64,000 bases of DNA from an uncultured Roseicyclus sp. (GCA_947489665.1 CANLEH010000001.1:840501-904500), one strand, 5' to 3'. Shown: positions 16,823-26,086, counted from the stretch's first letter. Numbers and translations are program-made. The notes: a model not told the origin generated them from the letters alone.

Positions 16823-18349
16823 ATGCTTGAAGGTCTCATGATCGGCCTGTCCACGGCCATCAACCCGTTCAACCTGATGATGGTCGTCTTCGGATGCATC
16901 ATCGGCACATTCATCGGCATGCTGCCCGGCCTCGGGCCGATGTCCATCATCGCCATCATGATCCCCGTGGCGATCACGCTTGGCGATCCCACCGCCGCGC
17001 TGATCCTGCTGGCGGGCGTCTATTACGGGGCCATCTTCGGTGGCTCCACCTCCTCGATCCTGCTGAACGCGCCGGGGGTCGCGGGCACGGTGGCCACCAG
17101 CTTCGATGGCTATCCGATGGCGCAAAAGGGCATGGCGGGCAAAGCGCTCACCATCGCGGCCGTCTCCTCCTTCGCGGGCGGCACAATCGGTGCGATCCTC
17201 CTGATGGTCTTCGCCCCGATGCTCTCGTCGGTGGCGCTCCTCTTCCACTCCGCCGAATACTTCGCGCTGATGGTCGTCGGTCTCTCGGCCATTGCGGCCT
17301 TCGCGGGCACGGGTCAGGTCGGCAAGGCGCTGATGATGACGCTTCTGGGCCTGATCATGGCGACCGTCGGCGAAGGTGCGCAATTCAACATGCCCCGCTT
17401 CACCATGGGTCTGATGGACCTGCAATCGGGCTTCTCCTTCATCACACTCGCCATGGCGATGTTCGCCCTGCCAGAAGCGATTTTCCTCGTGATGAACCCG
17501 GCCCGCTCGGCCCAAGGCTCTGACGGCGCGTCGGGCGGCAAGATCACCAACCTGCGCTTCAGCCGCGAGGAAGGGCGCAAGATGATCCCCGTCATTGGCC
17601 GGCAATCGGTGCAAGGCTTCTTCATCGGCGTCCTGCCGGGGGCAGGGGCCACCATCGCCTCGTTCCTCGGCTATGCAGTCGAACGCAACATCGCCCCCAA
17701 GGGCGAGCAGGAGGAGTTCGGCAAAGGCTCCATCAAGGGCCTCGCAGCGCCCGAAACCGCCAACAACGCCGCCTGCACCGGCTCGTTCGTGCCGCTCCTG
17801 ACGTTGGGCATTCCCGGCTCAGGCACCACCGCAATCCTTCTGGGCGCCCTCATTGCGCTTAACGTCACACCCGGCCCCCGCCTGATGACGGATGAGCCGC
17901 AGGTGTTCTGGGCCGTCATCATCTCGATGTATATCGGCAACCTGGTTCTCCTGATCCTGAACCTGCCGCTGATCCCCTATATCGCCAAGATCCTCGCAAT
18001 CCCGCGCAACTACCTGATCCCGTTCATTTTGTTCTTCACCCTGATGGGGGCCTATATCGGGCAGAACAATTCGACAGAGCTTTTGATCCTCGTGGGCTTT
18101 GGCGTGGTGGCCACGATCCTACGCTTTGCGGACTATCCGCTGGCACCGCTTCTGATCGGCTTCATCCTCGGCACGATGCTTGAGGATAACCTGTCGCGCT
18201 CCATGCAGCTGGCGCAGGGCTTTGGGTTCATCTTCGACCGCCCCATGGCACTGGGTTTGCTGATCCTGGCTGCGGTGCTGGTGCTTCTGCCAAGCTACCG
18301 CGCGCGGCGGGCGGCCAAGCGGGCCGAAGGCGTGGCCGATGGGGATTGA
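16823..18349 (+). CDS. tctA: Tripartite tricarboxylate transporter large permease subunit
   Basis: The 508-residue protein is a full-length TctA permease with about eleven to twelve membrane segments. Family motifs seen are GTFIGMLPGLGPM near residue 30, YYGAIFGGSTSSILLNAPG, GFFIGVLPGAGATIASFLGYAVER and TLGIPGSGTTAILLGAL. It drives cation-coupled uptake of the TctC ligand. GGGAGG precedes the ATG. A GC-rich hairpin region separates it from the CoA-transferase gene. Confidence 0.95.
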   Translation: MLEGLMIGLSTAINPFNLMMVVFGCIIGTFIGMLPGLGPMSIIAIMIPVAITLGDPTAALILLAGVYYGAIFGGSTSSILLNAPGVAGTVATSFDGYPMAQKGMAGKALTIAAVSSFAGGTIGAILLMVFAPMLSSVALLFHSAEYFALMVVGLSAIAAFAGTGQVGKALMMTLLGLIMATVGEGAQFNMPRFTMGLMDLQSGFSFITLAMAMFALPEAIFLVMNPARSAQGSDGASGGKITNLRFSREEGRKMIPVIGRQSVQGFFIGVLPGAGATIASFLGYAVERNIAPKGEQEEFGKGSIKGLAAPETANNAACTGSFVPLLTLGIPGSGTTAILLGALIALNVTPGPRLMTDEPQVFWAVIISMYIGNLVLLILNLPLIPYIAKILAIPRNYLIPFILFFTLMGAYIGQNNSTELLILVGFGVVATILRFADYPLAPLLIGFILGTMLEDNLSRSMQLAQGFGFIFDRPMALGLLILAAVLVLLPSYRARRAAKRAEGVADGD

Positions 18350-18414
18350 CGAAAGGTTGGCGACGGGCGCCAGCCCTTCATGAACATATCGCTCGTGTCC
18401 GGGCGAAGCGGCCC

Positions 18415-18470
18415 GCCCGGTGGGCACCACCGGGCAGCCCCCGACCGCCCCCCCGGGCGGGGGCTTCACC
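18415..18470 (+). terminator. GC-rich hairpins after tctA
   Basis: A perfect nine-base stem GCCCGGTGG/CCACCGGGC with a three-base loop lies at 18415-18435, followed by a second C/G-run stem near 18447-18464. There is no T-tract, so this is either a weak or Rho-assisted terminator, or an mRNA processing and stability element between the transporter and the enzyme genes. The rest of 18350-18509 holds no gene. Confidence 0.4.
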
Positions 18471-18509
18471 CCCACCCGCGGCCGGGGGCCGCCCTCACCA
18501 CGTTGTGCC

Positions 18510-19694
18510 ATGACCAGCCCTCTCGCCGATATCCGCGTCCTCGACCTCACCAATGTCCTGGCTGGCCCCTTTGCCTGCCACCAACTGGCCCATCTGGGGG
18601 CAGAGGTCATCAAGGTCGAAACCCCAGGTCGGGGCGATCTGGCCCGCAACCTCGGGGCTTCCCCCGACCTCAGCGCGCAGGGCATGGGCATCTCCTTCCT
18701 CGCCCAAAACGCGGGCAAGAAATCCATCACACTCAACCTCAAACATCCCTCGGGCAAAGAGGCCCTCAAACGCCTTGTGAAAACTGCTGATGTCCTTGTC
18801 GAAAACTTCCGCCCCGGTGTGATGGCCCGCCTCGACCTCAGCTACGACGCTCTGCGCGAAACCAACCCTGCTCTGATCTACTGCGCCATCTCCGGCTTTG
18901 GTCAGGACGGCCCCATGGCCGCGCAACCCGCCTACGATCAGATCATCCAAGGCGCATCCGGAGTCATGTCCATCACCGGCCACGACACGCCCACGCGCGT
19001 TGGCTATCCGCTGTCGGACACGATCGGCGGCCTCACCGCCGCCATGGCCATCACCGCCGCCCTAAACGCCAATCCGCGCGGCACTTTCATCGACGTCTCC
19101 ATGTTGGAGGCGACGCTCGCCACCATGGGCTGGGTCGTCTCAAACCACCTGATTGGCGGCGCAACACCCCAGGCCCACGGCAACGAAAACCCAACATCCG
19201 CCCCCTCTGGCACGTTCCAGGCGCTCGACGCGCCCCTCAACATCGCGGCCAACAAGGATGAACAGTGGCAGGCGCTCGCGTCCCTCCTCGGTCGGTCCGA
19301 CCTCTTGGCAGATGCCCGCTTTGCAACGCGCGAAGACCGCAAGGCCAACCGCCACGCCCTGCTGGCCGAACTGGAAACGGTGCTGACCAGCCAAACCGCC
19401 GCCCATTGGGTCGCGGCCTTGAACGCAAAAGGCATCCCTGCTGGCCCCGTCCTGACTGTCCCGCAAATCCTGTCCCACCCGCAAATCGCTGATAGGGGTC
19501 TTGTCGCCAGTTTTGACCCGCCGAGTCTCGACCAAAGCATCGACGTCGTAACCACCGGCTTCCGCATGGACGACACGCGGCCGTCCGTGGCAACCCCGCC
19601 GCCCGCCCTCGGCGAACACACACACGACATCCTGCGCGATCTGGGCTACGCAGAGGCGGACATCCAAAGGATGACCGAGGAGGGCGCGATATGA
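18510..19694 (+). CDS. CaiB/BaiF (class III) CoA-transferase
   Basis: The 394-residue protein is a full-length family III CoA-transferase: PLADIRVLDLTNVLAGPFA at the start, GAEVIKVETPGRGDLAR, and SGFGQDGPMAAQPAYDQIIQG, with catalytic Asp at about 143. Family members move CoA between dicarboxylic or hydroxy acids through a glutamyl/aspartyl-CoA intermediate. The gene lies between tctCBA and a citryl-CoA-lyase-type protein, with a 4-base overlap to the latter, so citrate (or a citrate analogue) is a reasonable acceptor. The start at 18510 lacks a strong ribosome-binding site; upstream in-frame starts would fall inside the hairpin region. Confidence 0.85.
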   Translation: MTSPLADIRVLDLTNVLAGPFACHQLAHLGAEVIKVETPGRGDLARNLGASPDLSAQGMGISFLAQNAGKKSITLNLKHPSGKEALKRLVKTADVLVENFRPGVMARLDLSYDALRETNPALIYCAISGFGQDGPMAAQPAYDQIIQGASGVMSITGHDTPTRVGYPLSDTIGGLTAAMAITAALNANPRGTFIDVSMLEATLATMGWVVSNHLIGGATPQAHGNENPTSAPSGTFQALDAPLNIAANKDEQWQALASLLGRSDLLADARFATREDRKANRHALLAELETVLTSQTAAHWVAALNAKGIPAGPVLTVPQILSHPQIADRGLVASFDPPSLDQSIDVVTTGFRMDDTRPSVATPPPALGEHTHDILRDLGYAEADIQRMTEEGAI

Positions 19695-20458
19695 GCGATG
19701 TGTCAGATTGGTGGCGCACCAAGATCATCGACATGGAACCGGGCCGGATCGACCTGCGCGGCACGCCCGTTCAAGACCATATCGGCAATCGCAGCTTTGC
19801 CGAAATGATCTGGCTGATGGTCATGGGCGAAGAAATCAAGGGCCCGCGCGCGGCGCTCTTCGAGGCGGCGCTTGTCGCTGCCGTCGACCACGGCCCGCAA
19901 GCCCCCTCCATCGCCGCCGCCCGCATGGCCACCACCTGCGGTGTCGGCCTCAACAACGCCATGGCCACTGGCCTCAACATGCTGGGTGACGTGCATGGCG
20001 GGGCAGGGGAACAGGCCGTGACGCTCTACCATCATGTCGAGCGGGCAGGCCCGGAAAACATCGCCTCCACCCTCGGCACATGGCGCGCGCAGAACGGGCC
20101 GTACCTTCCGGGCTTTGGGCATCGCTTTCACAAACCGACCGACCCGCGCGCTCCGCGCCTGCTGCAATTGGTCGATGAATGCGCTGAGACAGGCTCCGTC
20201 CCCGGGGCCTACGCCATGATCGGCCGCGCGATCGAGGCGCATCTGGCAGAGGAAAAGGGCCGACCCGTGCCGATGAACATCGACGGGGCCACGGCGGTGA
20301 TTTTTGCGGAACTGGGCTGCCCCGCCCCACTCGCGCGCGGCTTCTTCTGCCTGTCGCGCTCGGTTGGAATCCTTGCCCATGCCTGGGAGCAGTCTGAGCA
20401 GGGCGGGCGCAACAAGGGCCCGACCCCGCCGGGCTATCGCTGGACATTTGACGGGTAA
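19691..20458 (+). CDS. Short citrate-synthase-fold protein, probable citryl-CoA lyase
   Basis: The 255-residue protein corresponds to the catalytic core of citrate synthase or the C-terminal module of ATP-citrate lyase. All three catalytic residues can be placed: His102 (GDVHGGAGE), His144 (GFGHRFHKPTDPRA) and Asp198 (MNIDGATAV). The length equals stand-alone citryl-CoA lyases such as that of Hydrogenobacter, and is far below the roughly 430 residues of true citrate synthase. The start overlaps the CoA-transferase stop (ATGA), so coupled expression is likely. Predicted reaction: citryl-CoA (or a related hydroxyacyl-CoA) to acetyl-CoA and oxaloacetate. Lyase of a citrate analogue is the main alternative. 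Confidence 0.8.
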   Translation: MSDVSDWWRTKIIDMEPGRIDLRGTPVQDHIGNRSFAEMIWLMVMGEEIKGPRAALFEAALVAAVDHGPQAPSIAAARMATTCGVGLNNAMATGLNMLGDVHGGAGEQAVTLYHHVERAGPENIASTLGTWRAQNGPYLPGFGHRFHKPTDPRAPRLLQLVDECAETGSVPGAYAMIGRAIEAHLAEEKGRPVPMNIDGATAVIFAELGCPAPLARGFFCLSRSVGILAHAWEQSEQGGRNKGPTPPGYRWTFDG

Positions 20459-20460
20459 AG

Positions 20461-20520
20461 GGGGGGCGCTGCCCCCCGTCCTTCGGACTCCCCCCGAGGC
20501 ATTTTTGAAACAAGGAAGAC
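20461..20520 (+). repeat. Terminator-like dispersed element, copy 1
   Basis: Directly after the citryl-CoA lyase stop lies a G/C-run hairpin (GGGGGGCGCTGCCCCCC), then CCCCCGAGGCATTTTTGAAA and CAAGGAAG. The same hairpin-plus-tail arrangement, with near-identical tail, occurs on the minus strand at 50153-50206 after ycjX. The hairpin with a following T5 run could terminate transcription. Confidence 0.65.
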
Positions 20521-20591
20521 ATGTGCGGGCGCGCTAGACACCACCGCCGTGCCTGCTACCTTCCGCGCAACTTTTATTGGCGGAGGCTCAC

Positions 20592-21473
20592 ATGGCGAAA
20601 CTGGCATTCCTTGGACTTGGCGTTATGGGCTACCCAATGGCCGCGCATCTTTTGGGCGCGGGGCATTCCGTGACGGTCTACAACCGCACGGCTGAGAAGG
20701 CCGCCAAATGGGCGTCCGAGATCGGCGGATCGCACGCCGCCACCCCGCGCGAGGCTGCGGAGGGCGCCGATTTCGTGATGGCCTGCGTCGGCAATGACGA
20801 TGATTTGCGGAGCGTCGTTCTGGGCGATGACGGCGCACTTGCTGGCATGAAGGAGGGCGCGATCTTTGTCGATCACACCACCGTCTCGGCGATCGTCACC
20901 AAGGAACTCGCTGCATTTGCGTCCGATCAAGGCGTGGGCTGGGTCGACGCACCCGTTTCAGGCGGGCAGGCAGGCGCCGAAAACGGCCAACTCGCCATCA
21001 TGTGCGGCGGCGACGCCGCGCATTTTGAGGCAGCAAAGCCCGTCATCGCCGCCTATTCCAAGGCAAGCGTGCATTTCGGGCCTGTCGGATCCGGCCAGTT
21101 GGTCAAGATGATCAACCAGGTCTGCATCGCGGGCGCCATCCAATCCGTGTCGGAAGGGCTCTACATGGCGATGAAAGCCGGCCTCGACGCCAAGCAGGTG
21201 GCCGACCTGGTGTCACAGGGCGCCGGCGGGTCCTGGCAGCTGGCCAACCGCGCGGGCACCATGGTCGACAATGAATTCAACCACGGCTTTGCGGTGGATT
21301 GGATGCGCAAGGACCTCGGCATTGCTTTGGCGCAGGGCAAGGATATGGGCCTGTCGCTGCCCGTGACCGCCATGGTCGACCAGTTTTACGCCGAAGTGCA
21401 GCAGCTCGGCGGCGGGCGGTGGGACACCTCCAGCCTGATCCAACGCTTCCGCAAAATGAATGACGAGATCTGA
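20592..21473 (+). CDS. NAD(P)-dependent beta-hydroxyacid dehydrogenase (3-hydroxyisobutyrate dehydrogenase family)
   Basis: The 293-residue protein has the family's N-terminal Rossmann motif LGLGVMGYPMAAHLL, the substrate motif DAPVSGGQAGAENG (about 119-132), and the catalytic Lys172 with Asn175 in LVKMINQ. It oxidises or reduces a beta-hydroxyacid such as 3-hydroxyisobutyrate, tartronate semialdehyde or 4-hydroxybutyrate; the sequence does not decide which. GGCGGAGG precedes the ATG at 20592. The 3' end overlaps the next gene by 14 bases if that gene uses its ATG. Confidence 0.87.
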   Translation: MAKLAFLGLGVMGYPMAAHLLGAGHSVTVYNRTAEKAAKWASEIGGSHAATPREAAEGADFVMACVGNDDDLRSVVLGDDGALAGMKEGAIFVDHTTVSAIVTKELAAFASDQGVGWVDAPVSGGQAGAENGQLAIMCGGDAAHFEAAKPVIAAYSKASVHFGPVGSGQLVKMINQVCIAGAIQSVSEGLYMAMKAGLDAKQVADLVSQGAGGSWQLANRAGTMVDNEFNHGFAVDWMRKDLGIALAQGKDMGLSLPVTAMVDQFYAEVQQLGGGRWDTSSLIQRFRKMNDEI

Positions 21474-22680
21474 GCGCGTGCCCGATTTCTCAATCGCCAG
21501 CTTCAACGTGAAAAACCTGATTGGACCGGATCAGGAATACTACCGCTTCCAGTCCTACACGCCCGAGGAATATGCCTGGAAGGAAGATTGGCTCGCTGAC
21601 CAACTCCTGACCATGGACGCCGATATCATCGGCTTTCAGGAGATTTTCGAGGAAGCCCCCCTGCAAGCCGTCATCGCGGAGACCTCGCGCCGCGCGCGGG
21701 AGTTGAACGCGGCCACCATCCCTGACCGCTCCAAGCGCTATCACCGCAAGGCAATCTTCCGGAAGCTCGCCGTCGCGCCCTACGATGACGCAACGCTCGC
21801 CTTCGCCGCCAACGCCGCCGACACAGGCGCGCCGGGCCAACGCCGACCCGGCGTCGCGATCCTGTCGCGTACCGGCTTTGCCGAGCCGCCCCAGATCATT
21901 CAGGACCTTCCCGGCCCGCTCGACATCCCCTTCGCCCCCCTGCGCGGGTTCGAGAACGACGAGGCCGGCTTCTTCCGCCTCCGTCGCCTGTCGCGCCCAA
22001 TTCTAAAGGCGCGCATCCCCGTGGGCGACACGGTCCTAACCGTTTTCAACTGCCACCTGAAATCCAAACTGGGCGAGCAGATCACACCCGAAGGCGCGAC
22101 CTTTCCCCCCGCCAATGACCTCACCAACTACGACCCCACTGGCCGCGCCTTGGGCAGCCTGCGCGCAGGCTTGCGCCGCATGGCCGAGGCCTGGGTGCTG
22201 CGCCGCGCCATCGTGGATGAACTGACTCAAGGCCACCCTGTCATGGTGCTCGGCGATTTCAACGACAGCGAGCACGCCGTTTCCTCCGAGATCATCACCG
22301 GCGAGGCGCCCTTCAAGAACTACCAATGGATGCTCCGCCACGACGCCCAGACCCCGCGCGACCGTTACTCCGAGGAAGAACACATCCAGATCACTGACGA
22401 TATCGAGGCCGTCCGCCTGCATTCCGCCGAAAGCCTCTTCGCCCGGAAATCCCGCCGCGACATGGTCTACACCTCGGCCTTTGGTGGCGTGTACGAGAGC
22501 ATCGACCAGATCTTCCTCAGCCGCCACTTCCTGCCCGAGAACCCGGATCGGATCGGCGAGATGGATTATTTCAGCGTGCTGAATGACCACCTCACCGACG
22601 GCTCCCACCCCGAAGCGCCCTACAACAAGCTCGCCTCCGACCACGGCCAGATCATTGCGCATATGCGGATGTGGGGGTGA
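21460..22680 (+). CDS. Endonuclease/exonuclease/phosphatase-fold protein
   Basis: The 406-residue protein shows the metal-dependent EEP fold: SIASFNVKNL at the start, GFQEIFEEAPLQ with the metal-binding Glu, VFNCHLKSK, VLGDFNDSEHAV (catalytic Asp/Asn pair) and SDHGQIIAHMRM at the end. Members are nucleases, sphingomyelinases or phosphodiesterases. No signal peptide is apparent. The ATG at 21460 overlaps the upstream gene; a GTG at 21478 (VPDFSIASFN) is an equally good start. Substrate unknown. Confidence 0.82.
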   Translation: MTRSERVPDFSIASFNVKNLIGPDQEYYRFQSYTPEEYAWKEDWLADQLLTMDADIIGFQEIFEEAPLQAVIAETSRRARELNAATIPDRSKRYHRKAIFRKLAVAPYDDATLAFAANAADTGAPGQRRPGVAILSRTGFAEPPQIIQDLPGPLDIPFAPLRGFENDEAGFFRLRRLSRPILKARIPVGDTVLTVFNCHLKSKLGEQITPEGATFPPANDLTNYDPTGRALGSLRAGLRRMAEAWVLRRAIVDELTQGHPVMVLGDFNDSEHAVSSEIITGEAPFKNYQWMLRHDAQTPRDRYSEEEHIQITDDIEAVRLHSAESLFARKSRRDMVYTSAFGGVYESIDQIFLSRHFLPENPDRIGEMDYFSVLNDHLTDGSHPEAPYNKLASDHGQIIAHMRMWG

Positions 22681-22854
22681 GGGGCTGATCGAGGTCCGCT
22701 TTGCGGGACGAAGCTGCCCTTGGCTGTTAACCCCCCAATGGCCGCATTTTTCAGGACGCAACTTCGAGGAATAGTGCGTCGCGCGGGACGCGGTCGATCA
22801 CTACAATTGCGCCACAGCAAGTTGACCGAGCATGAAAGCTGACTTCCAACGCAC
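22681..22854. other. Intergenic gap between convergent genes, nothing recognised
   Basis: These 174 bases separate the EEP gene from the convergent frcA. No gene, repeat or clear T-tract terminator was seen. Confidence 0.5.
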
Positions 22855-23631
22855 CTAGGCGGCTGGAACAGCAACGGGCGCCTCTTTCGCGCCGGTCATG
22901 AAGGCGACGGCATCCGACATCGTGTAGTCCTTTGGGTCCACAACGCACAGTCTTCTTCCAAGGCGATGCACGTGGATGCGGTCAGCAACTTCGAAAACGT
23001 GGGGCATATTGTGGCTGATCAGGATGATGGGAATGCCGCGCGATCGGACGTCGAGGATGAGCTCCAGAACCTTTCGCGATTCCTTGACCCCAAGGGCCGC
23101 AGTGGGTTCGTCGAGGATGATAACCTTCGAGCCAAATGCAGCCGCCCGTGCCACGGCTACGCCTTGCCGTTGTCCGCCAGACAATGTCTCGACCGCCTGG
23201 TTGATGTTTTGGATCGTCATCAAGCCCAGCTCGTTCAGCTTTTCTCGTGCCTTGGTTTCCATCGCCGCCTTGTCCAATTGCTTGAGGATCGTGCCGCGCC
23301 AACCCGGTTTGCGGATTTCGCGTCCCATGAACATATTGTCTGCAATCGATAGTGCGGGGCTCACAGCCAACGTCTGATACACTGTCTCGATCCCGGCATG
23401 GCGCGCGTCGTTCGGTGAGGCGAAGTTCACGCGCTTGCCCTCCAACTCGACCTCCCCCTGGTCGGGCACAACCGCCCCGGACAGCGCCTTGATCAGAGTG
23501 GACTTGCCCGCCCCGTTGTCGCCGATCACGGCCAGGATTTCCCCAGGGTAAAGATCGAAGTCGCAGTTATCGAGGGCAACCACCTTGCCGTAGCGTTTGG
23601 TCAGGTTTCTGCCTTTAAGAATAGGTTCCAT
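22855..23631 (-). CDS. frcA: Fructose ABC transporter ATP-binding protein
   Basis: The 258-residue single-domain ATPase has Walker A GDNGAGKST, signature LSGGQRQGVAVARA, Walker B VIILDEPTAAL and the switch His in LISHNMPHVF. Segments such as DFDLYPGEILAVIGDNGAG, MTIQNINQAVETLSGGQ and DPKDYTMSDAVAFMTGAKE agree closely with recalled rhizobial FrcA. It powers uptake by FrcC. Its ATG shares one base with the frcC stop (TGATG), so translation is coupled. The start is internal to a longer open frame. Confidence 0.92.
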   Translation of the reverse strand: MEPILKGRNLTKRYGKVVALDNCDFDLYPGEILAVIGDNGAGKSTLIKALSGAVVPDQGEVELEGKRVNFASPNDARHAGIETVYQTLAVSPALSIADNMFMGREIRKPGWRGTILKQLDKAAMETKAREKLNELGLMTIQNINQAVETLSGGQRQGVAVARAAAFGSKVIILDEPTAALGVKESRKVLELILDVRSRGIPIILISHNMPHVFEVADRIHVHRLGRRLCVVDPKDYTMSDAVAFMTGAKEAPVAVPAA

Positions 23632-24785
23632 CACGCGGCCACCTTTCTGATCCATTGGTCGATACCGACCGCCAAAATGATAAGCGTGCCGATCAACATG
23701 AACGTCCATTGCGGGTTCACGCCTGCCATTCCCAGGCCAAGCATGAAGACACCCACGATGAGGGCACCAAAGAAGGCGCCCCAGATCGACCCTCGCCCGC
23801 CAAATAGGGATATTCCGCCGATCACCACGGCTGTGATCGACTCGATATTGCCTTCGATCCCGGTCGACGCACTGGGCGAGACCGAGGCGAACCGCCCGAT
23901 CAATGACCATCCGGCAATTGCGGCAATGAATCCGGCCAGCATGTAGACCGACATCAGCGTGCGCTTGACGTTGACACCTGCCAATTCTGCAGCTTCCGGA
24001 TCATCGCCAACGGCATAGACGTGGCGGCCCCAAGCGGTTGATCGAAGCATATACGCCAAGATGAAGGTCAGAATGATCAGTGTAAGCACGCCATAGGTGA
24101 TCTTCGTCTGCCAGATCAGATCGAGCAGAAATTGGTCCGTATCGTTGGGTCGCATCCGCTCGTAAGTGTTACCCCGCAAGCTATCGATCCAGAGCACCAA
24201 CTGTTCGTTGGGCTTAAGCCCCAGCCATTGCAGCATCGGCGCATCCTCGCGGATATCTCGGGCGCGGATCGTCTCGTTGCGGGAATAAATGTAGTTGGCG
24301 GCCAGTACGATCTGCCACACGCCAAGTGTCGCGATAAAGGGCGGGATCTTTATCCGGGTAACCAGCCAGCCCGATAAAGCTCCGATCGCCGCGCCGGCTG
24401 CAAGCCCGCAGGCCACGGCGACGGCGGGCGGAATACCATAGCGAAACGTGAATTGCCCCATGATGACAGAACAGAATACAGCGATTGCGCCCACTGACAG
24501 ATCAATGCCAGCCGTCAGGATCACCAAAGTCTGGGCTAGGGCAAGGATGCCAACAATCTGGATCTGCTGAAACACCAGCGTCATTTGCGGCAAGAACCGG
24601 GGCCCAAGCCAGCCGGTGAATATCATGATAGCGCAGCCAAGCACGATCAACGGTACAAGCGACGGCGTCTTGTGAAGCGCGCTCTGAAACCGCATCAAAA
24701 GGGATTTGTCATCCACTTGAAAGCTTGCGACGCTTTGCTCCGCGCCCTGCAGGCCGTCTTCGAAATTCTCCGAACGCTCCGCCAT
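23631..24785 (-). CDS. frcC: Fructose ABC transporter permease
   Basis: The 384-residue inner-membrane permease belongs to the RbsC/FrcC family with about ten membrane segments and a soluble N-terminal tail of roughly 35 residues. GIDLSVGAIAVFCSVIMG and AVVIGGISLFGGRGSIWGAFFGAL are family landmarks. An additional hydrophilic insertion (residues about 180-225, IRARDIREDAPMLQWLG) matches FrcC rather than RbsC. It lies between frcB (103-base gap with a hairpin) and frcA. Confidence 0.92.
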   Translation of the reverse strand: MAERSENFEDGLQGAEQSVASFQVDDKSLLMRFQSALHKTPSLVPLIVLGCAIMIFTGWLGPRFLPQMTLVFQQIQIVGILALAQTLVILTAGIDLSVGAIAVFCSVIMGQFTFRYGIPPAVAVACGLAAGAAIGALSGWLVTRIKIPPFIATLGVWQIVLAANYIYSRNETIRARDIREDAPMLQWLGLKPNEQLVLWIDSLRGNTYERMRPNDTDQFLLDLIWQTKITYGVLTLIILTFILAYMLRSTAWGRHVYAVGDDPEAAELAGVNVKRTLMSVYMLAGFIAAIAGWSLIGRFASVSPSASTGIEGNIESITAVVIGGISLFGGRGSIWGAFFGALIVGVFMLGLGMAGVNPQWTFMLIGTLIILAVGIDQWIRKVAA

Positions 24786-24828
24786 ATCTCTGCCCCTGAT
24801 TGCTGGTTGTCGCGGTCTTGATTTTCGA

Positions 24829-24850
24829 AGGGCGGACCCAGGCCCGCCCT
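24829..24850 (-). repeat. Intercistronic hairpin between frcB and frcC
   Basis: A 22-base near-perfect palindrome with AGGGCGG/CCGCCCT arms lies between the binding-protein and permease genes. It is placed as expected for an mRNA-stabilising or partial termination hairpin that lets frcB be expressed above frcCA. Confidence 0.55.
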
Positions 24851-24888
24851 CCTTTTAGCATGTCCGGTGGCACGTAGCCCCGATCAAA

Positions 24889-25908
24889 TCAGCCCCAGCA
24901 AAGGTCGGCCCCTTCTTCTACGCCGATGCTTTCAACACCGTCTACAGGTTCAGCCGTCACAAGCGCCACGCCCGTGTCATAGAAATCCAGGCCGGGCGTA
25001 TTCTCTGGCAAGGTCCCGTCTTCGGCGAAGGCCGCAATTGCCTCAATGCCGAGCGAGGCCATCAGCAGCGGGTATTGCTGCGACGTGGCGCCGATCACAC
25101 CATCGGCCACATCCGCAACACCGGGGCAGCCACCATCGACCGAAACGATCAGAACATCGTCCTGCCGACCAACGGCCACAAGCGCCTCATAGGCTCCGGC
25201 GGCGGCAGGTTCGTTGATCGTGTAGACCACGTTGATATCCGGATCCGCGGCAAGGCAGGTCTCCATGGCTGTCCGCCCGCCCTCTTCGTTGCCTGCGGTC
25301 ACCTCGTTGCAGATGATCCGCTCGTCGGTTTCATCGCCCCACAGGCTGGGATCGACCACATCAATACCAAAACCCGTCAGGAAACCCTGATCCCGCAGCA
25401 CGCCAACGGTCGGCTGGCTGATGGCAAGATCCAGCATGGCGATGCGGGCATCTGCGGCAGCGTCCCCCATGGCCCCGGCGGCCCATTGGCCGATCAGCTC
25501 GCCTGCCGCGAAGTTGTCGGTCGCAAACGTCGCGTCGGCGGCGTCAATCGGCTCCAGCGGCGTGTCGAGCGCGATCACAAGGATGCCAGCGGCGCGCGCC
25601 TCTTCCACGGCGGGAACGATGGCGGCGGTGTCGGACGCGGTGATCAGAATGCCAGATGCGCCATTCGCGATGCAGGTCTCAATCGCCGCAACCTGGGCTT
25701 CGTTGTCGCCGTCCACCTGACCGGCGTAGGAGTTCAAAGTGATCCCCAGTTCGGCCGCGGCGGCCTCTGCGCCCTGGCGCATCATGACGAAAAACGGGTT
25801 GGTGTCGGTCTTTGTGATAAGGCAGGCGGATACGCCGTGCCCGTCTGCCATCGCTGCGCCCGTTGTGGCAACAGTGGCCATCGCAGTGCCGATCAGTAGC
25901 TTTTTCAT
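24889..25908 (-). CDS. frcB: Fructose ABC transporter substrate-binding protein
   Basis: The 339-residue protein has a signal peptide ([20 protein letters not shown], cleavage near AMA-DG) and the periplasmic-binding-protein-1/LacI fold: [60 protein letters not shown] and [23 protein letters not shown] with GILITASDT fits FrcB-type sugar receptors. GGGAGGA lies upstream of the ATG. First gene of the frcBCA operon, divergent from frcR. Confidence 0.92.
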   Translation of the reverse strand: MKKLLIGTAMATVATTGAAMADGHGVSACLITKTDTNPFFVMMRQGAEAAAAELGITLNSYAGQVDGDNEAQVAAIETCIANGASGILITASDTAAIVPAVEEARAAGILVIALDTPLEPIDAADATFATDNFAAGELIGQWAAGAMGDAAADARIAMLDLAISQPTVGVLRDQGFLTGFGIDVVDPSLWGDETDERIICNEVTAGNEEGGRTAMETCLAADPDINVVYTINEPAAAGAYEALVAVGRQDDVLIVSVDGGCPGVADVADGVIGATSQQYPLLMASLGIEAIAAFAEDGTLPENTPGLDFYDTGVALVTAEPVDGVESIGVEEGADLCWG

Positions 25909-26010
25909 GGTGTCCTCCCAAGACAGATTTCCGGCAGCTCTGCGCCGCCTGATCAGCGATCCCTCCTCAGGTCGCTGGCATCCAAAAGTCACGATTCGAG
26001 CAGGCCTGTC

Positions 26011-26040
26011 AATTAATTAGTTAACTTTCTTTATTAAAGA
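26011..26040. promoter_or_regulatory. AT-rich frcB-frcR control region
   Basis: An AT-rich block in the 178-base divergent gap contains TTAATTAGTTAA (26013-26024) and CTTTCTTTATTAAAG (26025-26039), the latter an inverted repeat with CTTT/AAAG ends. It stands out from the high-GC surroundings and is the likely promoter and ROK-repressor operator region. Confidence 0.45.
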
Positions 26041-26086
26041 GAATCCGCTAGGATGAGGCTCGGAAAGAAGGCATTAGTAGTCGCCA

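Noticed and set aside
19691-20458. Truncated citrate synthase pseudogene
   Set aside because: All three catalytic residues are intact, the gene overlaps its upstream partner in frame, and the length equals known stand-alone citryl-CoA lyases.
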